NCBI RefSeq assembly: GCF_008642355.1
Contig: NZ_CP029193.1
Coordinates: forward strand, 4,364,001 to 4,428,000
Source: Streptomyces venezuelae
GTDB lineage: Bacteria > Actinomycetota > Actinomycetes > Streptomycetales > Streptomycetaceae
Direction of reading: 5' to 3'
DNA: 64,000 nucleotides
The position numbers and the translations under genes were made by a program. Of the stretch, positions 56,801-64,000 are shown piece by piece. The notes beneath the pieces are model-generated. The model did not search any database. It saw only the letters and a list, made by a program, of their open reading frames with translations, and had not been told where the DNA came from. How positions within the stretch are numbered: position 1 is the stretch's first letter; each line of letters starts with the position of its first letter.

Positions 56801-59263
56801 TTACACGCCCTCGCCGACGCCCGCGTCGCGCAACAGCACCGAAAGCAAGCGCACCGCCCCCCGCTTGTGCAGCGGATCGTTGCCGTTGCCGCACTTGGGG
56901 GACTGGATGCACGACGGGCAGCCCGCCTCACATTCGCAGGAGGCGATGGCCTGGCGCGTGGCCGTGAGCCACTCGCGGGCCGTGTGGAAGGCGCGCTCGG
57001 CGAAGCCCGCCCCGCCGGGGTGGCCGTCGTACACGAAGACCGTGGGAAGGAGCGTGTCCGGGTGCAGTGGGACGGAGACGCCACCGATGTCCCATCGGTC
57101 ACACGTGGCGAAGAGCGGAAGCATGCCGATGGACGCGTGCTCGGCGGCGTGGAGCGCGCCGCCGAGGATCTCGGGGGTGATGCGCGCGGCGTCGAGCTGG
57201 TCCTCGGTCACCGTCCACCACACCGCGCGCGTCCGCAGCGTACGAGGAGGGAGGTCCAGTTTGGTCTCGCCGAGTACTTCACCCGTGATGACGCGGCGAC
57301 GCAGGAAGGAGACCACTTGGTTGGTGACTTCGACGGAGCCGTAGCAGAGGCGCCCCGCGCCCCAGGGGATCTCCGTGTCCGTTTCCAGGATGGAGATCGC
57401 GGTCGTGTCGCGGGCGGTCGTGGAGTAGGGCGGCGCGGCCTCCTCGACGAGGGCGACGGAGTCGTCCAGGTCGAGGTGGCGGACGAGATACGTACGCCCC
57501 TGGTGGAGGTGGACCGCGCCCTCATGCACGGTCGTGTGCGCGGCGGACGCGTCGACCGTGCCGAGGAGGCGTCCCGTGCCCTCCTCGACGATCTGGACGG
57601 GCTTTCCCCCCTCGCCGCGGATGTCGGTGAGGTCGGCGGCCCGCTCCCGGCGGGTCCAGTGCCAGGCCTTCGTCCGGCGCCGGAGGAGCTTCGCGGCCTC
57701 CAGCTGCGGGAGGAGCTCTTCGGTGGTGGGGCCGAAGAGGGCGAAGTCCTCCTCGGTCAGGGGCAGCTCGGAGGCGGCGGCGCAGAGGTGGGGCGCGAGG
57801 ACGTACGGGTTGTCGGGGTCGAGGACCGTGCACTCGACGGGCTGCTGGAACAGCGCTTCGGGATGGTGGACGAGATACGTGTCCAGCGGGTCGTCCCGGG
57901 CGACGAGGACGGCCAGCGCGCCCTGTGCCGAGCGCCCCGCCCGCCCGGCCTGCTGCCAGAGCGAGGCCCGCGTGCCCGGATACCCGGCGATGACGACCGC
58001 GTCGAGGCCGGACACGTCGACGCCGAGTTCGAGGGCGGTGGTGGCGGCGAGGCCGAGGAGTTCCCCGGAGTGCAGGGCGCGCTCCAGGGCGCGGCGCTCC
58101 TCGGGGAGGTAGCCGCCGCGGTAGGCCGCGACACGCCGGGGCAGGGAGCGGTCGACTTCGGCGAGGCGTTCCTGGGCGATCACGGAGATCAGTTCGGCGC
58201 CGCGCCGGGAGCGTACGAAGGCGACCGAGCGGACTCCCTGGACGGTGAGGTCGGTGAGGAGGTCGGCGGTCTCGGCGGTGGCGGTGCGGCGGACGGGGGC
58301 GCCCTTCTCGCCGTGGAGCTCGGTGAGAGGGGGTTCCCACAGGGCGAAGACGAGGTCGCCGCGGGGTGAGGCGTCGTCGGCGACCTCCTTCACGGGCAGG
58401 CCGGTGAGGCGTTCCGCGGACGCCGAGGGGTCGGCGCAGGTGGCGGAGGCGAGGAGGAAGACGGGCTCGGAGCCGTAACGGGCGCAGAGACGGCGCAGGC
58501 GGCGCAGGACCTGGGCGACGTGGGAGCCGAAGACGCCGCGGTAGGTGTGGCACTCGTCGATGACGACGTAGCGCAGGGAGCGCAGGAAGGAGGACCAGCG
58601 CGGGTGGGAGGGGAGTATCCCGCGGTGCAGCATGTCGGGGTTGGTCAGGACGTAATTGGCGTACTGCCGGACCCATTCGCGTTCTTCGAAGGGGGTGTCG
58701 CCGTCGTAGACGGCGGGGCGCACCGCGTTGCCGAGAGGGGCGGCCAGCGCGCGGACGGCGCGGCGCTGGTCGGCGGCGAGGGCCTTCGTGGGGGCGAGGT
58801 AGAGAGCGGTGGTGCCGCGTCCGTTCGGGGCCTCGGAACCGTCCAGGAGGGCGGAGAGGACGGGGGTGAGGTAGGCCAGGGACTTGCCGGAGGCGGTGCC
58901 GGTGGCTACGACCACGGATTCGCCATCCAGGGCGTGCTCCGCGGCGAGCGCCTGATGCGCCCAGGGGTGCTCGATACCGCACGCCTGGACGGCGGATATG
59001 ACCTCGGACCGGATGCGGTCGGGCCAGACTGCATACCGAGCCTCACGTGGGGGCAGGTGCTCCGTATGAGTGACGCGCGATGCACGGCTCGGCCCCGCGG
59101 TGAGCCGGTCGAGAACGGTCCGCGGGGACGTGCGTGCCGGGGCGCCCGCAGGGGGTCCTCCGGAAGGAGAAATTTTGGCCATCGGCATCGAGTGTGTCAC
59201 TGGCGGGATGGACAATGGTCCGAAGGCGTCGTGCACGCCTGCCGGTAAGTGATTGAATGCCAT
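56801..59263 (-). CDS. DEAD/DEAH-box helicase, MrfA-type (Rv3649-like)
   Basis: 820 residues. Superfamily 2 helicase with Walker A ATGTASGKSLAY, VVIDECHTYRGVFG (DECH), LLASATC (SAT) and GYPGTRASLWQQAGRAGRSAQGAL (motif VI). The C-terminus is a DUF1998 zinc domain with Cys-rich CECEAGCPSCIQSPKCG. MrfA-type helicases work in DNA damage (mitomycin) repair with partner nuclease MrfB. It is convergent with the tad genes and divergent from bldG by 80 bases. The first 60 residues are poorly conserved by eye, so the start is uncertain. Confidence 0.92.
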   Translation of the reverse strand: MAFNHLPAGVHDAFGPLSIPPVTHSMPMAKISPSGGPPAGAPARTSPRTVLDRLTAGPSRASRVTHTEHLPPREARYAVWPDRIRSEVISAVQACGIEHPWAHQALAAEHALDGESVVVATGTASGKSLAYLTPVLSALLDGSEAPNGRGTTALYLAPTKALAADQRRAVRALAAPLGNAVRPAVYDGDTPFEEREWVRQYANYVLTNPDMLHRGILPSHPRWSSFLRSLRYVVIDECHTYRGVFGSHVAQVLRRLRRLCARYGSEPVFLLASATCADPSASAERLTGLPVKEVADDASPRGDLVFALWEPPLTELHGEKGAPVRRTATAETADLLTDLTVQGVRSVAFVRSRRGAELISVIAQERLAEVDRSLPRRVAAYRGGYLPEERRALERALHSGELLGLAATTALELGVDVSGLDAVVIAGYPGTRASLWQQAGRAGRSAQGALAVLVARDDPLDTYLVHHPEALFQQPVECTVLDPDNPYVLAPHLCAAASELPLTEEDFALFGPTTEELLPQLEAAKLLRRRTKAWHWTRRERAADLTDIRGEGGKPVQIVEEGTGRLLGTVDASAAHTTVHEGAVHLHQGRTYLVRHLDLDDSVALVEEAAPPYSTTARDTTAISILETDTEIPWGAGRLCYGSVEVTNQVVSFLRRRVITGEVLGETKLDLPPRTLRTRAVWWTVTEDQLDAARITPEILGGALHAAEHASIGMLPLFATCDRWDIGGVSVPLHPDTLLPTVFVYDGHPGGAGFAERAFHTAREWLTATRQAIASCECEAGCPSCIQSPKCGNGNDPLHKRGAVRLLSVLLRDAGVGEGV

Positions 59264-59343
59264 CGCGGCTGGCGATCCGACCTGGGGGCTCTGCCGAGGT
59301 GTCCCGAGGGATGACCGCTCGATAGCAAGGTGCTGGAGGATCC

Positions 59344-59685
59344 GTGGACCTGTCCCTGTCGACCCGTACCGTCGGCGATCGTACGGTCGTCGAGGTCGGT
59401 GGCGAAATCGATGTATATACCGCGCCCAAGCTGCGCGAGCAGTTGGTCGAGCTGGTGAACGACGGCAGTTTTCATCTGGTCGTCGACATGGAGGGCGTGG
59501 ACTTCCTCGACTCCACCGGGCTCGGCGTGCTGGTCGGCGGCCTGAAGCGTGTGCGTGCCCATGAGGGCTCGCTGCGCCTGGTCTGCAACCAGGAGCGCAT
59601 TCTCAAGATTTTCCGTATCACCGGTCTGACCAAGGTGTTCCCCATCCACACCTCGGTCGAGGAAGCGGTCGCGGCCACCGACTGA
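59344..59685 (+). CDS. bldG: Anti-sigma factor antagonist BldG
   Basis: 113 residues, GTG start after GGAGGA. STAS protein with Ser57 in [19 protein letters not shown], the residue shown to be phosphorylated in S. coelicolor Bld[39 protein letters not shown] is the typical start. BldG is essential for aerial mycelium and antibiotic production; unphosphorylated it binds anti-sigma factors and frees sigma-H and others. The downstream partner apgA is 118 bases away and two strong hairpins lie between. Confidence 0.97.
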
Positions 59686-59709
59686 GTGGCTTCGGCCGAG
59701 CGCCGGACC

Positions 59710-59731
59710 TCCCGGGCCCCAGGGCCCGGGA
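59710..59731 (+). terminator. First hairpin between bldG and apgA
   Basis: TCCCGGGCCC and GGGCCCGGGA pair perfectly over ten bases with a two-base gap (the stem would open slightly to form a loop), 25 bases past the bldG stop. Confidence 0.75.
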
Positions 59732-59742
59732 CGGCAGTACAG

Positions 59743-59773
59743 CAGGGGACCGGGCCTGCGGCCCGGCCCCCTG
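59743..59773 (+). terminator. Second hairpin between bldG and apgA
   Basis: CAGGGGACCGGGCC and GGCCCGGCCCCCTG pair at 13 of 14 positions with a three-base loop (TGC), 12 bases after the first hairpin and about 30 bases before the apgA start. Confidence 0.8.
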
Positions 59774-59802
59774 ACAGCACGTGCGTATGTCGAGGGGGAT
59801 GC

Positions 59803-60243
59803 ATGGCCACCGTTGAGCTCCGCTTCAGCGCCCTGCCCGAGCACGTCAGGACCGCCCGTCTGGTGGCGGCCGCGGTGGCGCGCAGGGCCGGGGTGGACGA
59901 AGCCGTTCTCGACGAGGTCAGGCTCGCCGTCGGCGAGGCCTGCACGCGCGCCGTCGGGCTGCATCAGAGCAGCGGAGTGACGGCGCCGGTGCGGGTCGCG
60001 CTGATCGAGGACGAGAAGCAGTTCTCCATCGAGGTCGGCGACGAGGCTCCCCGTGCGGCGCCCGGTGACCGGGTGCCCGGCGGGCGTCTCGACGACGGCG
60101 AAGAGGCGGATGCCGAGGGCGAGGACGAGATGGGCCTCGCGGTCATCAGCGGCCTCGTGGACGACGTGGAGGTCACGGCAGGTGAGGCGGGAGGCCTCAT
60201 CCGCATGAGCTGGCCGACGACGCCGGCACCGCTCGTGCCCTGA
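59803..60243 (+). CDS. apgA: BldG partner anti-sigma factor ApgA (GHKL-type)
   Basis: 146 residues, CGAGGGGG before the ATG. It has the fold of SpoIIAB/RsbW anti-sigma kinases: LDEVRLAVGEACTRAV (N box) and EDEMGLAVISGLVDDVEV (G box). The N-box Asn is replaced by Arg and the G box lacks the usual GxGL, so ATP binding is doubtful. In S. coelicolor the homologue (SCO3548) binds BldG. Between the boxes lies a charged, Gly/Glu-rich lid of about 35 residues. It follows bldG with two hairpins between. Confidence 0.93.
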   Translation: MATVELRFSALPEHVRTARLVAAAVARRAGVDEAVLDEVRLAVGEACTRAVGLHQSSGVTAPVRVALIEDEKQFSIEVGDEAPRAAPGDRVPGGRLDDGEEADAEGEDEMGLAVISGLVDDVEVTAGEAGGLIRMSWPTTPAPLVP

Positions 60244-60309
60244 CCCGCCCCGCCTCAACGCGGACCCCGCCCGGCCCGATACGCTCCGTCCCACCCCCGT
60301 TCTGCCTCC

Positions 60310-60351
60310 AAGGCCCTGTCACCACCACGGTGAACTGGGCCTTTTGTTTTT
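60310..60351 (+). terminator. T-tailed intrinsic terminator downstream of apgA
   Basis: AAGGCCC and GGGCCTT pair, with an inner TCACC/GGTGA pair, followed by TTTTGTTTTT. The U-tract is uncommon in this genome and makes a textbook intrinsic terminator. Confidence 0.92.
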
Positions 60352-60526
60352 CCGATCATTTACGGCCCTAGATCGACGATCTTTAACCGATCTTTCGCCG
60401 GTCAACTGTCAACGGTTTTGAGGCATTACCGCTTTCGGGGTCAATCCAGACGCACGATCATTTGCTGAGAAGCAATCTCAGGTCAATTCCGTTTGTGGCG
60501 CTCTGTTTTGATCAGGTTCCGCTCCC

Positions 60527-60532
60527 TACAAT
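60527..60532 (+). promoter_or_regulatory. Candidate -10 box for hppA (TACAAT)
   Basis: TACAAT fits the TAnnnT consensus and lies 43 bases before the hppA start. No convincing -35 box at the right distance was seen, only TGTTTT. Confidence 0.35.
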
Positions 60533-60574
60533 CCGTCCACATCTTGAGCTCAGCCCAAGCGTCAAGGAGGACGA

Positions 60575-62977
60575 ATGGCGGGGCTTTCTACCCCTCATCA
60601 GTTTGACCATCCCACAACCTTCGCAGCCGCAGTCCTGACAGATGACAACCGTCTCATCGTGATGGTGATCGCAGCCGTCGCGCTGGCGGCGCTCGTCGTC
60701 GCGGGTGTGCTCGTACGACAAGTGCTCGCGGCGGGCGAGGGCACCGACAGCATGAAGAAGATCGCGGCAGCGGTCCAGGAAGGCGCGAATGCCTATCTGG
60801 GCCGCCAGTTGCGCACTCTCGGCGTATTCGCCGTCGTGGTGTTCTTCCTGCTCATGCTGCTGCCCGCGGACGACTGGAATCAGCGCGCCGGACGATCGAT
60901 CTTCTTCTTGGTCGGAGCGGCGTTCTCGGCGACCACCGGCTATATCGGTATGTGGCTCGCCGTACGCAGCAATGTGCGCGTGGCAGCCGCCGCCCGAGAG
61001 GCCACTCCGGCAGAAGGTGAACCCGAAAAGGATCTCACCGCTGTCTCGCACAAGGCCATGAAGATCGCTTTCCGCACGGGCGGCGTCGTCGGCATGTTCA
61101 CGGTGGGGCTCGGTCTTCTGGGCGCCTCCTGTGTGGTGCTCGTCTACGCGGCCGACGCGCCGAAGGTGCTCGAAGGTTTCGGCCTCGGTGCCGCACTGAT
61201 CGCGATGTTCATGCGTGTCGGCGGCGGCATCTTCACCAAGGCCGCCGACGTCGGCGCCGACCTGGTCGGCAAGGTCGAGCAGGGCATTCCGGAGGACGAT
61301 CCGCGCAATGCCGCGACCATCGCCGACAACGTGGGCGACAACGTCGGCGACTGCGCCGGTATGGCCGCCGACCTCTTCGAGTCGTACGCCGTGACGCTCG
61401 TCGCCGCGCTGATCCTCGGCAAGGTCGCGTTCGGCGACTCCGGTCTCGCCTTCCCCCTGCTCGTCCCGGCCATCGGCGTCGTGACGGCGATGATCGGCAT
61501 CTTCGCCGTGGCGCCCCGGCGCTCCGACCGCAGCGGGATGAGCGCCATCAACCGCGGCTTCTTCATCTCCGCGGTCATCTCGCTCGTCCTCGTGGCCGTG
61601 GCGGTCTTCGTCTACCTGCCGTCCACGTACGCGGACCTGGACGGTGTCACGGACGCCGCGATCAAGGGCCACGACGGGGATCCGCGGGTCCTCGCGCTCG
61701 TCGCCGTCGCCATCGGCATCGTGATGGCCGCGCTGATCCAGCAGCTCACCGGCTACTTCACCGAGACCACCCGGCGCCCCGTCAAGGACATCGGGAAGAC
61801 CTCGCTCACCGGCCCGGCCACCGTCGTCCTCGCCGGTATCTCCATCGGTCTGGAATCGGCCGTCTACACCGCGCTGCTGATCGGGCTCGGCGTGTACGGG
61901 GCGTTCCTGCTCGGCGGCACGTCGATCATGCTCGCCCTCTTCGCGGTCGCACTCGCCGGTACGGGACTGCTGACCACGGTCGGCGTGATCGTCGCCATGG
62001 ACACGTTCGGTCCCGTCTCCGACAACGCGCAGGGCATCGCCGAGATGTCCGGTGACGTCGAGGGCGCGGGCGCGCAGGTCCTCACCGACCTGGACGCCGT
62101 CGGCAACACCACCAAGGCCATCACCAAGGGCATCGCCATCGCGACCGCGGTCCTCGCGGCCTCGGCGCTCTTCGGGTCGTACCGCGACGCCATCGCGGAA
62201 GCGGCCAAGGACGTCGGCGAGAAACTCGGCGACGGCGCCCCGATGAACCTCGTGATGGACATCTCACAGCCCAACAACCTGGTGGGCCTGATCCTCGGCG
62301 CCGCGGTCGTCTTCCTCTTCTCGGGGCTCGCGATCAACGCGGTGTCGCGGTCGGCGGGCGCCGTGGTCTACGAGGTGCGGCGGCAGTTCCGTGAGAAGCC
62401 CGGGATCATGGACTACACCGAGCAGCCCGAGTACGGGCGCGTCGTCGACATCTGCACCAAGGACGCGCTGCGCGAGCTGGCCACGCCGGGGCTGCTCGCC
62501 GTGCTCACGCCGATCGCGGTCGGCTTCTCGCTCGGCGTCGGCGCACTCGGCTCGTTCCTCGCGGGCGCCATCGGCACGGGCACGCTCATGGCGGTCTTCC
62601 TCGCCAACTCCGGCGGTGCCTGGGACAACGCCAAGAAGCTCGTCGAGGACGGGCACCACGGCGGCAAGGGCAGCGAGGCGCATGCCGCGACCGTCATCGG
62701 CGACACGGTGGGCGACCCGTTCAAGGACACCGCGGGTCCCGCGATCAACCCCCTGCTGAAGGTGATGAACCTGGTGGCGCTGCTCATCGCGCCCGCGGTC
62801 ATCAAGTTCAGCTACGGGGACGACGCCAGCGTCGCGATGCGGGTGCTGATCGCGGCGCTCTCCATCGCGGTCATCATCGGCGCGGTCTACCTCTCCAAGC
62901 GGCGCGGCATCGCCGTCGGGGACGAGGGCAACTCCGAGCGGGTGGCCAAACCGGCCGACCCGGCGGTCGTCTCGTAG
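60575..62977 (+). CDS. hppA: Membrane-bound proton-translocating pyrophosphatase
   Basis: 800 residues, about 16 membrane helices, AAGGAGG before the ATG. The pyrophosphate-binding motif DVGADLVGKVEQGIPEDDPRN is near residue 228; other Asp-rich motifs follow (DNVGDNVGDCAGM; DPFKDTAGPAINPLLK near the C-terminus). The motif GNTTKAITKG carries Lys and Thr at the positions that mark potassium-independent enzymes (Ala and Gly in potassium-dependent ones). It couples pyrophosphate hydrolysis to proton export. It has a strong terminator downstream. Confidence 0.97.
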   Translation: MAGLSTPHQFDHPTTFAAAVLTDDNRLIVMVIAAVALAALVVAGVLVRQVLAAGEGTDSMKKIAAAVQEGANAYLGRQLRTLGVFAVVVFFLLMLLPADDWNQRAGRSIFFLVGAAFSATTGYIGMWLAVRSNVRVAAAAREATPAEGEPEKDLTAVSHKAMKIAFRTGGVVGMFTVGLGLLGASCVVLVYAADAPKVLEGFGLGAALIAMFMRVGGGIFTKAADVGADLVGKVEQGIPEDDPRNAATIADNVGDNVGDCAGMAADLFESYAVTLVAALILGKVAFGDSGLAFPLLVPAIGVVTAMIGIFAVAPRRSDRSGMSAINRGFFISAVISLVLVAVAVFVYLPSTYADLDGVTDAAIKGHDGDPRVLALVAVAIGIVMAALIQQLTGYFTETTRRPVKDIGKTSLTGPATVVLAGISIGLESAVYTALLIGLGVYGAFLLGGTSIMLALFAVALAGTGLLTTVGVIVAMDTFGPVSDNAQGIAEMSGDVEGAGAQVLTDLDAVGNTTKAITKGIAIATAVLAASALFGSYRDAIAEAAKDVGEKLGDGAPMNLVMDISQPNNLVGLILGAAVVFLFSGLAINAVSRSAGAVVYEVRRQFREKPGIMDYTEQPEYGRVVDICTKDALRELATPGLLAVLTPIAVGFSLGVGALGSFLAGAIGTGTLMAVFLANSGGAWDNAKKLVEDGHHGGKGSEAHAATVIGDTVGDPFKDTAGPAINPLLKVMNLVALLIAPAVIKFSYGDDASVAMRVLIAALSIAVIIGAVYLSKRRGIAVGDEGNSERVAKPADPAVVS

Positions 62978-63033
62978 CGACCGGGGTTCCGTGACCCGGC
63001 TCGGTGACTCCGAGTCGGGCTCTGCCCAACACG

Positions 63034-63069
63034 CGGGCGGACGGCGCTTTTTGATGCGCTGTCCGCCCG
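63034..63069 (+). terminator. Terminator downstream of hppA
   Basis: CGGGCGGAC and GTCCGCCCG pair and enclose a second GCGC/GCGC pair around a TTTTTGAT loop, about 55 bases after the stop. Confidence 0.85.
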
Positions 63070-63234
63070 ACGTGTGTCCGCAGAGAGATCCGTGAGCCTT
63101 CTCTCGCGCCCCGTTCCCGTACACCGCTTGGTGCAAATGGCTGCAATAGGGGAGGTACGGAGCCCCCGGCATGCGGATGTCGCCCAGTTGGCGTGTAAGT
63201 TCCGGGGCCGAGAGCCATGGAAGGGACCAATCCG

Positions 63235-63804
63235 GTGAACAAGAAGCTTGCAGCCGCACTGTCCGGCGGTGCGGTACTGGTACTCGCTTTGTCAGGGTGC
63301 AGCAGCGACGACGGCAACAAGAAGCTGGACGACTGGGCCAAGAAGGTCTGCGACTCGGTGCAGCCGCAGTCGAAGAAGATCGCGGACGCCAACGCCGCGA
63401 TCCAGAAGGAGACCTCCGACAACAGCTCGCCGGGTGACGTCCAGAAGACCGACTCCAAGGCGTTCAAGGACATGTCCGACGCCTACAAGTCGATGGGCGA
63501 CTCCGTGAAGAACGCGGGCGCGCCCCCGGTCGACGACGGCAAGAAGAAGACGGACGACGCCGTCAAGGAACTCAACGCCATCTCCAAGTCGTACGGCGAC
63601 CTGAAGAAGCAGGTCGACGGCTTGGACACCAAGAACCAGGCCGACTTCGCCGACGGCCTCAAGGACGTCGCGGGCGAGCTGGACAAGCTCAGCAAGAGCG
63701 GCAACGAGGCCCTGGAGAAACTGCAGGAGGGCGAGGTCGGCAAGGCGATGGGCAAGCAGGACAGCTGCAAGAGCGCGTCCGCCACGCCTTCCGGCAAGAG
63801 CTGA
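63235..63804 (+). CDS. Small lipoprotein, unknown function
   Basis: 189 residues. I chose the GTG with GGAAGGGA eight bases upstream; an in-frame ATG six codons earlier is too close to its own site. Lipobox LALSGC near residue 20. The mature protein is a helical, Lys/Asp/Ser-rich domain (DDWAKKVCDSVQPQSKKIADANAAIQKETSDNSSPGD...) with Cys near its start (KKVCDS) and end (QDSCKS), probably a disulfide-linked helical bundle. No family is recognised. It is found beside hppA in other streptomycetes from memory. Confidence 0.82.
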   Translation: MNKKLAAALSGGAVLVLALSGCSSDDGNKKLDDWAKKVCDSVQPQSKKIADANAAIQKETSDNSSPGDVQKTDSKAFKDMSDAYKSMGDSVKNAGAPPVDDGKKKTDDAVKELNAISKSYGDLKKQVDGLDTKNQADFADGLKDVAGELDKLSKSGNEALEKLQEGEVGKAMGKQDSCKSASATPSGKS

Positions 63805-63865
63805 CCCTTCCGGCCGTAGGCGCCGCTCTTCCGGCCCTACGTTCCGTACGCTCCCCGACGTTCGT

Positions 63866-63900
63866 GATGCCCTCGGCGCCCACGCGGCGCCGAGGGCATC
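63866..63900 (+). terminator. Terminator between lipoprotein and methyltransferase
   Basis: GATGCCCTCGGCGCC and GGCGCCGAGGGCATC form a perfect 15-base-pair stem with a five-base loop, about 60 bases after the stop. Confidence 0.92.
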
Positions 63901-63928
63901 GGCGCGCCGGGCGGGCCACAATGGAGGG

Positions 63929-64000
63929 GTGAGTAACGCCACCCTTCCCCTGCCCTCGTCCGACCGCGCCGACGTCGCCGCCGCCCTGCGCGACGCCCTG
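63929..64000 (+). CDS. Partial CDS, probable SAM-dependent methyltransferase start
   Basis: Only 24 codons before the window ends: VSNATLPLPSSDRADVAAALRDAL. GTG start after ATGGAGGGG. The SSDRADVAAALRDAL opening resembles the start of a Streptomyces class I methyltransferase found next to hppA, from memory; nothing catalytic is visible here. Direction and position are firm, the product call is tentative. Confidence 0.5.
   Translation, partial: MSNATLPLPSSDRADVAAALRDAL

Larger units (their letters stand above)
60244..60574. other. Intergenic region between apgA and hppA
   Basis: No gene is seen in 331 bases. It holds a T-tailed terminator (60310-60351), AT-rich stretches, a small inverted repeat TGAGAAGCAATCTCA at about 60467-60481, and a likely hppA -10 box at 60527-60532. 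Confidence 0.55.

Noticed and set aside
1..64000. CRISPR array
   Set aside because: The only regular repeats are short in-gene tandem repeats without spacers (20648-20863, 36295-36420); no cas genes are present.

Overview
The window is chromosomal DNA of a Streptomyces. It is very GC-rich with strong third-position GC bias, uses GTG starts freely, and carries chaplins, a MelC1/MelC2 tyrosinase pair, WblA, Crp, BldG with its partner ApgA, a proton-pumping pyrophosphatase and a tad pilus-type cluster. From memory, the order from the penicillin-binding protein at about 26 kb to the pyrophosphatase at about 63 kb (PBP, wblA, two ArsA-like ATPases, Nudix, crp, nth, marP-like, nhaA, acs, tad genes, helicase, bldG, apgA, hppA) matches the SCO3580 to SCO3547 stretch of S. 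coelicolor, so that part is conserved core. No species can be named from sequence alone.

Bases 1 to 13,100 are an accessory surface and secretion region. Two short chaplins flank an operon of a DUF5949 protein, a VKOR-family disulfide-forming enzyme, MelC1 and MelC2. At least nine other small or medium exported proteins follow. Three of them (5334-5615, 6498-6746, 7139-7396) are paralogues of a family I do not recognise, with a shared SGF-K-DG-K-AYF core and a C-terminal SHS. An M23 peptidase, a STAS protein, a flavin monooxygenase and several unknown proteins complete the region.

Bases 13,100 to 26,100 hold an amidohydrolase and a DoxX gene transcribed divergently under matching palindromes, an FkbM methyltransferase, a GT2 and GntR operon, and a giant STAND/WD40 protein. 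Next comes a decayed mobile-element scar beside tRNA-Pro: an Rhs fragment, an integrase tail and a 149-base hairpin element. Pr6Pr, metallophosphoesterase and YqeY genes end this part.

Bases 26,100 to 50,000 carry housekeeping and developmental genes: class A PBP, wblA, ArsA-like ATPases, RidA, two Nudix enzymes, MBL hydrolase, crp, nth with a histone-like tail, MarP-type protease, NhaA, acetyl-CoA synthetase, a SulP-carbonic anhydrase fusion, a deacetylase-like lipoprotein, a CooC-like ATPase and a Fic-like protein that lacks the catalytic histidine. Bases 50,000 to 64,000 hold a HAD phosphatase, a DnaA-box cluster, the translationally coupled ssd-tadA-tadB-tadC-pilin-TadE-TadG operon, an MrfA-type helicase, bldG-apgA separated by two strong hairpins, hppA, a lipoprotein and the start of a methyltransferase.

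The best candidates for something undescribed are the SHS secreted trio, a possible VKOR-chaplin disulfide link, the CooC-like/dead-Fic pair, and the DnaA-box cluster ahead of the tad operon.
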